Assembly (NCBI GenBank): GCA_008638375.1
Contig: CM018032.1
Location: 54,051,882 to 54,115,881, forward strand
Source: Nyssa sinensis
Taxonomy: Eukaryota; Streptophyta; Magnoliopsida; Cornales; Nyssaceae
Reading direction: 5' to 3'
DNA length: 64,000 nucleotides
Below are positions 34,206 through 47,100 of this stretch, piece by piece; within the stretch, counting starts at the first letter, position 1, and each line of letters begins with the position of its first letter. The notes beneath the pieces were generated by a model that was given only the letters and a program-made list of their open reading frames with translations, was not told the DNA's origin and did not search any database. Made by a program: the position numbers and the translations under genes.

Positions 34206-34664
34206 CAGTATAATTTATCTTATTTTAAATCATATAATTAATGTGATACTGTTGTCTTATTTGAAATACAAATTTAAAAAATCTAACTTATTGATTTTTT
34301 TTTTGTGCAATCCAAAAAAAGAGGGAGGAAATATTAATATTATAAGAGATAATATATTAAGGGATAAATGTACGAGACAAAAATGATGACAGTAAAGCCA
34401 GAGTTGCAACAACCACTTTGTATGAGAGAAGTTCCGACAAACAACTCGACATGTAGCAGCCCCGCCGGCGGATCTACATATATATATATATATATATATT
34501 ATGTTTTATTATTAAAATGTTTTAAATTTTTTAAGAGTTTTGCCTCTTCAAGAATTTTTATATTTATGAAAGGTTACAACTTGGATGGATTAATCCCAAA
34601 GTCCAAACTTAAAATCGAATTTTTTTATGGCTTTTGGATAATATTATATATAACTTAGAACATG

Positions 34665-35195
34665 ATTAGATAAAAAAAAAAACTCAAGTTCGGGTTGAGC
34701 CAATCTGAACTCGAGTCTGAGTTCGAGATCGATTAACACAGACACGTATATTAATTTAAACATATAAAAGTTTTAATTCATCAATTTGTATCATTAATTA
34801 TATTATCTTTTATCATGTAACGTTGATTATTAATATAAAAGATCTGAATCGTTTATTAATACACACACGCACTAATTTAGGCATATAAGAATTTTAGTTT
34901 ATCAATCTGTTTTAATAATTGACTTTGAATTTTCAATATATATAGAAGAAGGTTTGGGTGGTATAGCTTTCAAAATTTTTTTGTTGAAAAATAATAAAAA
35001 TAGCCGAACAACTTAGGCCAACCCACCAAGCCCGAGGCAATTCGAGCAAACTCAATACCCATTAAATTTAGCATGAGTTGGACTCGAGTTGAGTTGTTTA
35101 GGCTCAAAGATAGGTTTAAGCAAATAATTTTACAACTCGGGCTGAGCGTAGACAAATCTTAAACCCAGCCTAACCTGTTCGAGTTGCAATCCTAT
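34665..35195. mobile_element. Possible relative of the 45044 hAT-like element
   Basis: Right end TTCGAGTTGCAATCCTA (35178-35194) is a variant of the CCCGAGTTGCAGCCCTA terminus at 45562-45578. The interior shares CTCGAGT, GGCCCA-like and CCCAGCC words. A matching left end was not found. Confidence 0.4.
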
Positions 35196-35719
35196 ATTTA
35201 TGTAAATTTTTTCTTAAATTTTAATTTTTATATTTCTCTTTTAAATATACGCCTTTGACCGAAAGTATACAACAATTACAAAAAAGTAGCCATTTTTATA
35301 AAGAGAAAGTATGAAAACACTTTCACACCAATTTGAGTAGAACATGGTGTGTTAGAGCTTCTCTAATCATGCTCCCTATTTTTATTTTCTTTCTTTAAGT
35401 TAAAATGGTTAAAAAAAAAAACTATATTAGTTAGTCACTTATAAAGTGCCTACTCTAATCATGTTACATATTTTAGAGAATCTCAAAATTTTAAAAAAAA
35501 TTTTGAAAAGTAGAAGAGAATTTAAAAGACTTATTTTTAGAGAGTGTTGTGTATTCTCAAATGCACATTTTCTCTTTCTCCTCAAATTTGAAGAGTCAAA
35601 ATAATTTTTTCATAATAAGGCATCATTTAGGGAGTTCTTTGGAGTACTAAAATGCATTTTTTACTCTCTAAAATTGTTAAAGAAGAGAAAAAGGTAGTGA
35701 ATTAGAGACACTCTTACTA

Positions 35720-35720
35720 C

Positions 35721-35774
<54 letters not shown>
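35720..35774. repeat. (AT)n(AG)n microsatellite
   Basis: Compound dinucleotide run in intergenic DNA. Confidence 0.9.
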
Positions 35775-35780
<6 letters not shown>

Positions 35781-35911
35781 TATGTATGTTATGTTAGGAC
35801 GTCTCATTTGGAGACTTAAGTGGCCAAACATTCCACGTTACTATAATCTCAATATATATTACTTCTATAGGCATGAGAGATATGTAGCCTTATTCTATAA
35901 TATAAGTTGAA

Positions 35912-36077
35912 TAATGCTATATTGACTTAAAATTTTTACCAAAAATATTTACATAATTGATGTGACAGCTGTATATTAGTTTTACATCACATCATGATGT
36001 GATATAAAATTAATACAATACTGTCACATCAACTGTGTAAACATTTTTGATAGAATTATTGGATCAAGATAACATTA
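35912..36077. mobile_element. Foldback MITE, nearly full-length palindrome
   Basis: The two halves (TAATGCTATATTGAC... and ...GATCAAGATAACATTA) are complementary along almost the whole length, for example AATTGATGTGACAGCTGTAT against ATACTGTCACATCAACTGTG, meeting at the palindromic core ATCACATCATGATGTGAT (about 35984-36001). Confidence 0.8.
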
Positions 36078-36165
36078 CTGATATAAGTTTGTAAAGAGAA
36101 TCAGTTACGGACATGCATCGACACCATAAATAGGTTAAAAATTCTTATCCATCTCTCACCATACA

Positions 36166-36239
36166 GAACTTGAATTATGTCATCTTGTTGTTCATTTGAC
36201 AAGAACTTGAATTATGTCATCTTGTTGTTCATTTGACAG
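36166..36239. repeat. Two-copy 37-bp tandem repeat
   Basis: GAACTTGAATTATGTCATCT...CATTTGACA at 36166-36202 is repeated almost exactly at 36203-36239, indicating a recent duplication. Confidence 0.9.
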
Positions 36240-36344
36240 GAATACTACCAATTTAAGAAACTCAAATTACTTGGCTGAAGGCAAGTGTCCTAGTTAAACT
36301 TTTATTCTACTTACATATTATATATATATATATATATATATAAA

Positions 36345-36920
36345 AGAATAAATTACACTAATTTTTCTTAAAATTTATGATAATTACATTAATTTTTTTT
36401 CAAGTTTTTGAAATTATACTGATTTTTTCTTAGATTTATAATAATCACACTGATCTTTTTTAAACTTTCTAAAATTACACCGACCGCTCATTCTTTACTT
36501 GACAATATAAAGATACTTCTATTCAATCATTTTTTTTCTTCAAAATGACGAAAGTACACTTTTATTTATTTATTTGTGTATTTTTTTTTTTTCAATTTTG
36601 ACCAATTTTTCTAACTTGTTTTAAATATTTTATTATTATTTTATTTAAAAATAAATTAAAATAAATAACTTATTTTATTTTGTATAAAACAAATTTAAAG
36701 TTTTTATCAATATTTATTTGAAAAACAAAAAAAATGGTCAAATTTTAAAAAATTAAAAAAAATATATAAAGGACTAGTTTTGTCATTCTGAAGAAAAACT
36801 AATTAGATTAAGATATCTGTATATTGTCAGGTAACGCAAGGAGGTCAATGTAATTTAAAAATTTTAAAAGAGGTCAATATAATTATTATAAACTTTAAAA
36901 AAGTCAATGTAATTTATCTT
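36345..36920. mobile_element. 'AAATTACACTGA' TIR repeat, copy 3
   Basis: Left AATAAATTACACTAATTTTT and right AAAGTCAATGTAATTTATCT are inverted ends. Near each end the same 40-45-bp motif is repeated several times (GATAATTACATTAATTTT, AATCACACTGATCTTTT). TTGTCATTCTGAAGAAAAAC is the conserved inner word. Confidence 0.7.
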
Positions 36921-37427
36921 GTGTATAATCGATGGAGAAAGTGGAAAAGAATATCTAAAAAAATGATGAAAATTTTGCGTATCTGATCGTGAGTAAGTTG
37001 CAAATAAACATATGACATATACACACACACTCTTAGATGGAACATTCGCGAATAGAAAAAAGGAGGAATTTGTGTCTTTTTATCTTGAACTTGTTGGGGA
37101 TATTTGTCCTTATCAATCATATTAAAGAAATATTTCAATTAATGTGATAAGGGGTTATCATCTAAAACATTTGAATACTGGACCCCACCTAGGATTGGTT
37201 GATTTCAGTGATTTCTTATCCAATTATTCTCACAAAAAAAAAAAAAAATGGCCCCATTGATTTTGGAATAAAGTGTATAAATGAACCAACATTTTCATTG
37301 TTTGGCAGTTGTATAGAGAAGTTTTTGTTTTTGGCCTTTGAAGCATCATAATCATACACCATCTGAAAAAGGAAGTATAGGGTTTGAAACTTGATTTGGA
37401 ATTGCTTATCCAAACTCACAATTTGTG

Positions 37428-37942
37428 GCGTTTGGGGAAAAGTTTTGCAAAATTAAGTTTTGCAATGAGATTCACTAAATTCTAGTTATAAAACTTGGTT
37501 TTGTAATAGAATATATTAAATTCTGGTTATAAAACTTAGTTTTAAAAAAATAAAATATGTATCTCAAAATAATTTTATCTTTTTTGTTAGTTTTATCTTT
37601 GAATTTATTATTTGCACATTATTCAATTCAATAGAATAAAGATTGATGTCTCATCTTAATTGTTTCACCTTGTAACCTAGCCCGTCACAAGAGGTGGGAT
37701 TCATTAGTCGGCTCCGTAAATGATTGGTCCCACTCTTGTGAGAGGATGAGTTATAAGGTGAGACAATTGAGATAAATATTTATCATTGTCGTATACAATA
37801 ATATAAAGCATAAAAAGAAAATTCATAGTTAGAATTACTTTTACATAATTTTTACCAATCGTCCGAAATCAATTCTTCAAAATTCAGTTTTAATAATCAA
37901 TTCTTCAAAATCTAAAACTCTGCCAAACAGATACTAAGATCC
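37428..37942. mobile_element. TIR element with an inner foldback
   Basis: GCGTTTGGGGAAAAGTTTTG at the left and AAACTCTGCCAAACAGATAC at the right are inverted relatives of a common plant MITE terminus. Inside, 37660-37712 and 37722-37774 (AATTGTTTCACCTTGTAAC against GTTATAAGGTGAGACAATT, CACAAGAGGTGGGA against TCCCACTCTTGTG) form a strong hairpin. Confidence 0.6.
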
Positions 37943-39150
37943 AATAAAAAAAACGTCTTATTCTGATGTGATGAGATTGTATCTCAAGAATTTTATTACT
38001 TACCCAACAGAAAAGTGATAAAATTTACAAGAGATTATCACGCCATATTGAATAATAACTTGGAGTGATGATTTTACTAGATAATTTCTCTTACATGTGA
38101 GAAATAAGTAGCAACGGGGCCAGTGGTGGATACAACTAGCCCCCCATATTTTTTTTCTTCAGAAATTTGATATTTTATCCTATTTTTTTATAGATTCTTT
38201 TTTTAAAAATTATACCCGAATTTATTTATTTTCTAAAGGTCTTTAAAAATTTTAATTTTAATTTTTTTACTTTCTTTGTTAATGGTTTAGATCCGTCATC
38301 CGATGTGACTCATACAACAGATACAAACCAGTGAGAGTAACCCCTGGTGACTAGATCCGATGAATAATGCAAAGGTATCTAATGCCCCTCAACACGCAAG
38401 AGTGACCCAACCCATCACTTTTTGTGATGTATTGGAGGACAAATTAAGGGTGTAATGAAGACAGTCATTTCTTTTTCGTGAACATGAAATACATTACGGA
38501 TCTCACCTTCGTGTGAAAGGGAATTTGAAATGGAGACAGGCCGGACTTTTAACAGAGCTTCGTTTCTAATGGCGAGTGTCGGCCACACATATTTGTGTAT
38601 CATGTCAGGCAATTACATGGAAACTTCGCTGACAAGAGAGGCACTGTCCGAAGCCAACTTGCTGTTTTTCTCCCGTTCTGCTCAAAGCTTTGGTGCAAGG
38701 AAGTCTTATGATAATTAAGGAGAGAGGAATTATGGGTTTGATTCTTACTTTCTATTGATCCAAAAGAGTTCCTTTTTTTTTTCGATTACATTTTTAAAAT
38801 TTTTATTATTATTAAAAATTAAAAATTAAAAAAAAAAACCTGACAAAAATGTATTTGATATTAAATTTTTTAAAAAAAGAAGTTATGGAAATCTCTTTTT
38901 TAGAAACTATCATAAGTGTTTTTTATTTTTATTTTGTGTGTTTTCAAAATTCTCAATTTTTTTTTTTCATTCTTGAAAACACGAAGCAAGTAGAAAAATG
39001 AAATAAAAGAATACAAACGCACATGGGTCTGTTTGGAGCCTTTCTCAAAATTGTGTTAGACAAATGCTCGACGTAGACATTGTGGGTAGAGGAGGATTGT
39101 ACTCATTTTAAATTCTTTTTAAGTTTTAATGCAACTCAGAAGCTCCTTGA
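37943..39150. other. Intergenic, nothing identified
   Basis: AT-rich sequence with a less AT-rich patch at about 38280-38710 whose reading frames match no family I know. Confidence 0.5.
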
Positions 39151-39154
39151 CAAA

Positions 39155-39800
39155 CTATTGCTTTTTCAGTGCAAGCAGTAAGCACTGCCAACAGTTCATC
39201 AAGCTTTTTATTTCTTTGGGTAAAGTGGGCCACCCTAGGATGGATGTTGTCTCAGCTTCAAAGGAAAGTTCATAGCTAGACATCTTAGTTTTGTTAAGAG
39301 CATTCAAATGCCGTGTATAATCTGGTGGATGGATTGACAACAATTTTTCAGTCATTAAGTGGTAAAACACTTCATAATGGAGCACTTCACGCACTCGTTC
39401 CAGGCGGGCAATAGCGGTACAGACACAGTTGATTCACTGTTTCTTGAATACCAATTTGCAGGATACTCATTTGGGGGTCAAATATTGCATTTAGGACAGT
39501 GTCCAGTACACTCCCTGAATCATTCTTCCATTGCAATACATTTCCTGCAACCAATTCGTTTTTTCTACACAAACTTGAGCCCCTGACATCACCACCATTT
39601 AAGTTGAGCGAACAAACAATAGCAAGAAAGAAGAAAAGCCACATCCATGGCCAACCAACAAAACAAGTTCAAATCCAAACATTACCTCAATTGGTTCACA
39701 TTTGAACATTCCCGTGCTGCATTAAAGACACTGGCATGGTAAGTGCCACTACCAGAACCAGTAACATCAAGCAATTATTCGGTGGTTAGATGCATATCCA
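39155..39800 (-). pseudogene. Unidentified decayed gene fragment
   Basis: Minus-strand frames with amino-acid composition of a real protein: GTYHASVFNAARECSNVNQL (before a GTAATG donor-like site near 39685), then LVAGNVLQWKNDSGSVLDTV and FDPQMSILQIGIQETVNQL (39387-39644). In a second frame follow RLERVREVLHYEVFYHLMTE and KTKMSSYELSFEAETTSILG (39155-39394). The frame shifts between the two parts, and I see no start codon or family. Could also be chance, or exons of a gene ending downstream. Confidence 0.3.
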
Positions 39801-40425
39801 CATCAGCAATAATATACTGTAAATAAATGTGGCCTATCATTTAACTGTTGGAACCATTGAATAATTTTTCATAAATATCTGGTAGCTGCTAGCAAATAAT
39901 TCAAACACAAATATGGTAGATACGAGGCCTAAATAAATATCTGCATCAATTTTAACCTAAAAATATGTATGACGGCCATGCACAATATATAGTAGTCATC
40001 AACTTCAGGTGGATAAGCCAACCCAATCAAGCATTCATCATGTTGCATAAATTGAAATGTCGGGGTCGTCATCTAAATGGCTAAAAATCTATTTCACATC
40101 ACGATCATGCTAATATGATCTCAGCCATGTCATCAATATCTAGAGCTTAACTAACAAAGAGATGCATAGAAATGCACAAAATCATAATACTCAAAGCTCA
40201 TTGTTTATGCAGATATATTAATACAAGAGTCTAACAAAGAGGCGTCACATATTGTGTGATAGTCCAGGCCGGAGAACTATGTTTTCAACATAATTGATCA
40301 ATACAGGTACACCATGTAATTGAAAACATCAACGAAATTGAAAGAAAGGACTGAAAAAAAGTTCAAACACTACAGTAAATTATATGTAACAAGTGATGGT
40401 CACCATAGTTTTTAAGAACATTCTA

Positions 40426-41142
40426 TTATATGGAAGCTTCAAGTTCATCTGGATGCGCTGCAGTTTCATTAGGGTCATCATCTGCACGAAGCTGAGAAGA
40501 AACATCATCTATGGCAGAGTTCAGCTGGGCAATCTTCTCAGTCAGTATTTTACGTGTCTTCTGTTCTCAATGAATCATATGAAGGCAAGCAAAATCAGTG
40601 CAGATTATAAATACGATCCCCAACAGAAAAAAATTGGATGGAATAGCATAAATCATTATTTCTTTCTTTGATAGGGAGGATTTTATTTTATTTTTTCCTT
40701 TTTTTTTTTTGGTAAGAATGTTTTAGAAAGCTGCTTGAGGAGGGCGACCCCATGTTTTTTTTTGTTTTTTCCTTTCTTACGTTTAGAGGGGATGTTCTTC
40801 TATCAATACAAACTATTCGAACACTAAAGAAGGATCAACAATTTGGAAAATACTCCATGGGGGGTGAATACTACATGCTAAAGAATGCAGATCCCCGGCA
40901 TCTTGTTTATGGCCCCCTTATATGCCTCCCATTACATTGGTATGAAATTAACTCACATAAACAGCTAGGAGTCAGGATCCACCTGCACAGGCAGCCTCCT
41001 TTCTTCTTCTTCTTCTTCATTATTATTATTATTGGCTGGGGGTGGGGTTCTGGGTGGGGGTGTCGGTTAAGTGCAAAAGAAAATAAAGGCTAGCCCAGTG
41101 CACAAGGCTCCCGCCACTGCGATGTCTAGGAAGGGCTAGATG

Positions 41143-41186
<44 letters not shown>

Positions 41187-44100
41187 GTAAAAAGAGGATC
41201 AACAAGCAAATAGGATGGATCCTACAATTAAGCAAGGCAGATCCCCAGAGCATCAAATCAGCTCACCAAATAAAGGTTAGGACCCACCAAGTATCGGGTC
41301 CCCTGTGGTGCACTTAGTCCTCAAATGATTAGCTTGATAGGAAGATTTTATAAAACTATTTGGATAGTGGCAATAATTAAGAGAAGAATTTATACAGAAA
41401 ATGGTTGCTAATGAGCGAGGCTGAAATCATTCAAATGAAATGATATCTAAGAGCTTTAAACACTCTTAATCAGACCCATCATGTGGCCTGATCATTTATT
41501 AGGCTAAAAAAGCCCAATTAGAATGGAGAAGCATGAAGAGGACATAAGGAGGCAAAGGGGCTACATTCTATAATAAATGGAAACAATCATGTAGTTGTAA
41601 GGAATTCCAAATTCCTGAAAAGAAATGATGGACAACCAATTGCTCCAAAAGTTAAAGCTGTTAGAAAGTGGACCAACAATGATATCAAGTTCTCAACACT
41701 CCATCTCAAGTGCAACTCCGAACTCATAAGTGGAGAGGTAAAGAAAATACAGACAAACACAGAGCAAAACATAGTATAACTTTGCACTAACAAACAAAAC
41801 ATGAAATAAATGCAAATGGAGAAACTTAAAACCAAGACCTCTCATAACCAAGACTCTAATACTATGTTAAGTAACCAATTTATCCAAAATCTTAAGCTAT
41901 CAAAAAATGCACCAACAATGTATATCAAGATCTCAACACAACACTTTCAAGAGGTTTGTCAAACGAACCTGACCAATACGCCAAAAGCCCTAGGACTGAT
42001 GGAACGCGTGAAATCAAGTCTTTTAACTATTTAGAATCGTAACAAACCACCACGCTTCCGGACCGACGTCCACGGTGGTCCACTCTATCGACACTGACCC
42101 GTTGATAGCCCTTTCTCTTTTGGTGGCTCCATCCCACTATCAGTATTCAATGATTTGGTTCCATGCCCATACATAATACCAAGGCATTTTAATCTAGCCT
42201 CTAGGTCGCCCCCGCCATGACTCGAACCCGTGACGTGGTGCCTGCTCTGATACCAATTGTTATGAACCTGACCAATACGCCAAAAGCCCTAGGACTGATG
42301 GAACGCGTGAAATCAAGTCTTTTAACTATTTAGAATTGTAACAAACCACCACGCTTCCAGACCGACGTCCACGGCTGTCCACTCTATCGACACTGACCCG
42401 TTGATAGCCCTTTCTCTTTTGGTGGCTCCATCCAACTATTAGTATTCAATGACTTGGTACTATGCCCATACATAACACCAAGGCATTTTAATCCAGCCTC
42501 TAGGTCACCCCCGCCATGACTCGAACCCGTGACGTGGTGCCTGCTCTGATACCAATTGTTATGAACCTGACCAATACGCCAAAAGCCCTAGGACTGATGG
42601 AACGCGTGAAATCAAGTCTTTTAACTATTTAGAATCGTAACAAACCACTACGCTTCCAGACCGACGTCCACGGTGGTCCACTCTATCGACACTGACCCGT
42701 TGATAGCCCTTTCTCTTTTGGTGGCTTCATCCGACTATCAGTATTCAATGACTTGGTACTATGCCCATACATAACACCAAGGCATTTTAATCCAGCCTCT
42801 AGGTTGCCCCCGCCATGACTCGAACCCGTGACGTGGTGCCTGCTCTGATACCAATGATAGGTCCCAATCAAAGCTATGAGATCTATAGTGCAGATAGTAT
42901 TCTACTTAGGGTGAGAATAGACCACAATCATTTTAATTGGAATAAGCTGCCTTTATTAATGACCCTAAACAAGTTTAAATACAGAGAGAATTAACAACTA
43001 TTCTTAATTCTTAGATCACATCCCTAAGAAATAGGACACTAACGGCTAATGACAACAAAGAAGCTGATTTATTCAAAATTAAATAATAACTACTTGACCT
43101 ATTCTAAAGCAAGTAATCATGGATGTGCCCAACAACTGAGACCATGTCTTTGGCAAATAAGAATCTTCTACAGCTATTAGTCAAAAAACTTTGAGTTCTT
43201 CATGGGCACTCTTTGGGATCTTCTTGGCTTATCAAGGTTGGGGCATGAAGAGGCAGTGAATCAATATTCTATATAAGCAGGTAGCAATCATCTGGATGAA
43301 TGGATTTTCAAATTCCTGAAATGGAATGGCGGATCTGACTCTTTCAGAAGGTTAACAAGTATGTCATGCTAGCATTAAGATCCTTCTCAATCTAACCCAT
43401 TATCATTCAGCATTTCTTTTGTGCGGTCAAGTGACCCCATAAAAATTGACATATAGCAGAGGAAGCTTCACGAAAAATAAAAAGATGAGCGCAGTCCACT
43501 TTTTCTTCTTTTCTTTAGTATTTCCATTTTTCTTATTTGGTTTGGGTGGGGGCACTTAAGAAAAAGAGAGTAAATGAGTGTCCCTAATTGGTAATACTAC
43601 AAAGGATGCTTCCAAGATATTGGGAGCATATTAAACACCCACTAAAAGGATGAGGAACCTTGGGCAAGCAAAGAAACAAGCCCATAAGACTATTGCAGCT
43701 TAAATGAGAATGTTGAATAAATGAACAGGAGATATTAAAGGACCCAAAAAAAAAAAAGATTGCAATTCTAGGAAAAGAATAGTATGAATTAGGGATGAAA
43801 TTTCAACAACTACATCAGTGAAGAGCATTGCGGTTGTAGTTGAAAGTGTTGAAGGACAAGGTGAAAATCTAGATATCAGTGTAGGTTACACGTAGGCAGA
43901 TGATTTTGCACACAAGAAGGCCCTCAGAAAAGCAGAATGGCAAATCAGAAATTGCAGAGCTCAAAACCTACTCTGAATAGCTTCGATAAGACTTTGTCTA
44001 ATTAAGACAAGTTTGTGACACGAGAATTAATACATGAAAGGGATAGAGGGCTCAAAAAAATAAAAATAAAAAAGGAATAGACTGGGCAAAAATGAGCATG

Positions 44101-47100
44101 ATTTAAATGGATGGTCAGTGCAGGAGCAAGTTCTCACCTCCAAAGCTTTCTCTTCATCATATATAAATTTTGGAAGCTTTCTCATCAAATCTTTCCTGTC
44201 AGCTCCTGCTAATGCCTTGCTGATCTGCAAGATAATATGATATCATTAGAATATATATTTTGTATCACTTCAATAGTGAGCATTTGAGATACTATTAAAA
44301 ACCACAACCCACATCCAACCGCATTAGACCTGCCAGTATATAGATTTATGGTTGCAAATAGTACAATATGACCATATAAAAACAAACTTAAGAAAGAGTT
44401 ATCTAAACAATGTAACTATTGAGAAAAACCAGCAAATCATCATAACTGCTTTATCCAGTTTCGGATAATTATTACTTTACGAGCCCTAGTAAAATAAGAG
44501 TCAATGGACAACCTTTGTCACATTGCCCCAAAGATCAACAAGGAAATACTTGATGATGAAAAACACAGTGAATTAGCAACTCCTAAGAGGCAAATAATGT
44601 GTCTTGTAACAGCAGATTTAAGGCAAATGTCACAGCAACTAGGTGATCCGATCAAAATGTACAGTACCCCAAAGCTAACCAACTCTAGTGGATGCATAAA
44701 GGTAGGTATTCCAGCCATACCTGGGGTGCACATACACAACCTAATGTTCCAACAACAATTCCTCCCAATATAAAGCCACCAACAAAGATACTTGCACTGC
44801 TTGATCTTCCACCATCACCACTGCATTTGCACAAAGAGTAGGAATTGTCACAGAGAACATAACATCCATACAGCATGAGAAGCAGCTAATGCCGATATAA
44901 GAAGTAACAATAAAATCCTTGACAGCTGAAATAGGATTTAGTTTTCAGTGTGTGTATAAAAGAGAAGAGGGACATCACTGGGTGCAAATGTAAGAGCTTC
45001 GGCTTACAAGTGTGACAATGAAAGCCACTTTGGGCATATTAATTAGGGCTGCAACTCGGGTGGGCCAACCCAAGCCTGGCCTTAAAATTATGGTCTTGGA
45101 CAGTAATTTTATATTGTCGAGACGGGCCTGGGCAATAATTAGTGAGCCTGATTTGAATTCGGGCTGAACCTGGGCAAGGGCTTCGAAAACCCGAGTCCGA
45201 GTTGCATATATATAATATATATTTTTCATAATGTTAATTAATATGCACTGTTAGATTTCAAACTTTCAATAGATTTTAACCGTTGATTAAATGATATATA
45301 AGATATGATTGTAGGGCTGTTGAGCGAGGCCCGAACTCTAAACCGACCGAACCCTAATTCGAGCCTGAGCCCGAACTCGAATGAAACCAAAGCCCAGCTC
45401 AAACAATCTTGAATATTCGGGCAACCCAAAAAAACCCGACACTGATCGATTTTATCTCGGGCCAGGCTCGGGTTGAACTCATCGGACTTAAGCTTGGGCT
45501 CGGTCTGACCGTCCCACATCATGGATTGGGCCTAAACAACCCTCAAGCCCAGCCCAGCCTGCCCGAGTTGCAGCCCTAATATTAATGCTGAAAGTTAGTT
45601 CTGCATCCACTCTTCTTTTCCCACTACAATGCATAAGTGGGACGGAGAATAGAAAATGGCCTTCACATATAACAAAAGATAAGAACCTATATTTTGTCCT
45701 TGGCGACATAAAGCCATGGAAGCAGTCAAGGGGGCCCAAAATAATGTGATGAGAAAATAAAATTTAAAAAAATTCCCAAAAAAATTTAAAAAATTCCAAA
45801 AAAAGGTGTCCAAAAGGTGTCCCCAACGTGTCCGAAATTCAGAAAAATTAGACTCTTTTTTCGCGTGTCCTCACGTGTCCTTGTCCGACACGGATACGTG
45901 AGGTAAAATAGAGTGTCCTTGCTTCATAAACTGCACTCATATGTCAGTTGACCTGATTATTATTATTGATAAGTAACCTGATAGTTATTATTAAATCACT
46001 GTAGTGCAGGGTTCAACTCTTCTTCTTCTTCTTATAAACGGAATGTGTCTTCTTATAAATGGAATGTGTCTTGAAGATGCCTTACTAAAGTGAAATAAAT
46101 CTCTTCATCCACCATAAGGACACTCTTATCTCTCCCTCTCTCTCAAATGAGGCACCTGTGTTCGTATCCGTGCTTCCTAGAGTGCAGTTGAAAGCACATG
46201 TCTATATTTTCAAATTTCAACAAAGCTCGATTTTTTCAAAAGAACAAATTATTTCAACTCTTAGACTATTTTTTATACATGTAATAGAAATCAAACAGAA
46301 AGCAAGACATCCATGACAAGAAAATGAGCATACCTTGCTTGCACTGTAAGTGGCCCTCTGTACTTAAGAAGTTTAGATTTTCTCTGGAAAGTGGGGCTGA
46401 TAAATAAATTGCTGGTGCCAAGACATTGGTCCACTTGCCTCAAAGAAGAACCTAGCACCATATATTTGATGACAATGAGAAAGAATTAAGAACCTCTAGA
46501 GCATAATGTCCCAATAATGAATGAAACATTCAAAAACTAGTCACATATAACTACAGCAGTGTGGAATATTGTGCTGTATACATAATTCATGAAAAACTTA
46601 AATAAATCTTCAAACAATTAAAACCTTTCGTGAACATAAAACTGCACTGAAGTTTCTTTGTTTAAGCATGTTTTGACTTTTAAACATAGCATGCATGACG
46701 GAGTACAATGGGATCATTAAAGACAATCTTAACCTCAACCTTCAGCCTGGAAAAATTACACAATGTAAGTAATGTGCTATGAAGTAGGAAACATGAATTG
46801 AAGCAAGAGATCATTCCTACAACAGGATAAAGGATAAACCTGAAAAGTACAAAAAATGCCTTCCTGTGTGATACCTTCCAAAGAGTAGGCTTAGATTTTC
46901 TAATTGAAAGACCATTAAGTATGTTTCGAGCTTTAACATTACAAAAAACATTGGAACTTCAAGTTCTAACATCATAATGTCCTCTATCATACCAAGGCCA
47001 TGAAATGAACGGAAACCTGAATGTCTAGGTATCCAATAAAAAATTGCATTAATATGATCAGGTGGAAGTTGTTTCCTTTGAACTGCAGCAAGTATTACCT

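Noticed and set aside
41029..41256. 75-residue frame with a Tyr-Ile run
   Set aside because: Created by the (AT)n microsatellite at 41145-41181; same for frames over 26238-26510, 48111-48296 and 52253-52477.
41965..42854. CRISPR-like interpretation of the regular array
   Set aside because: Units are contiguous 299-bp repeats without unique spacers in a plant nuclear sequence.
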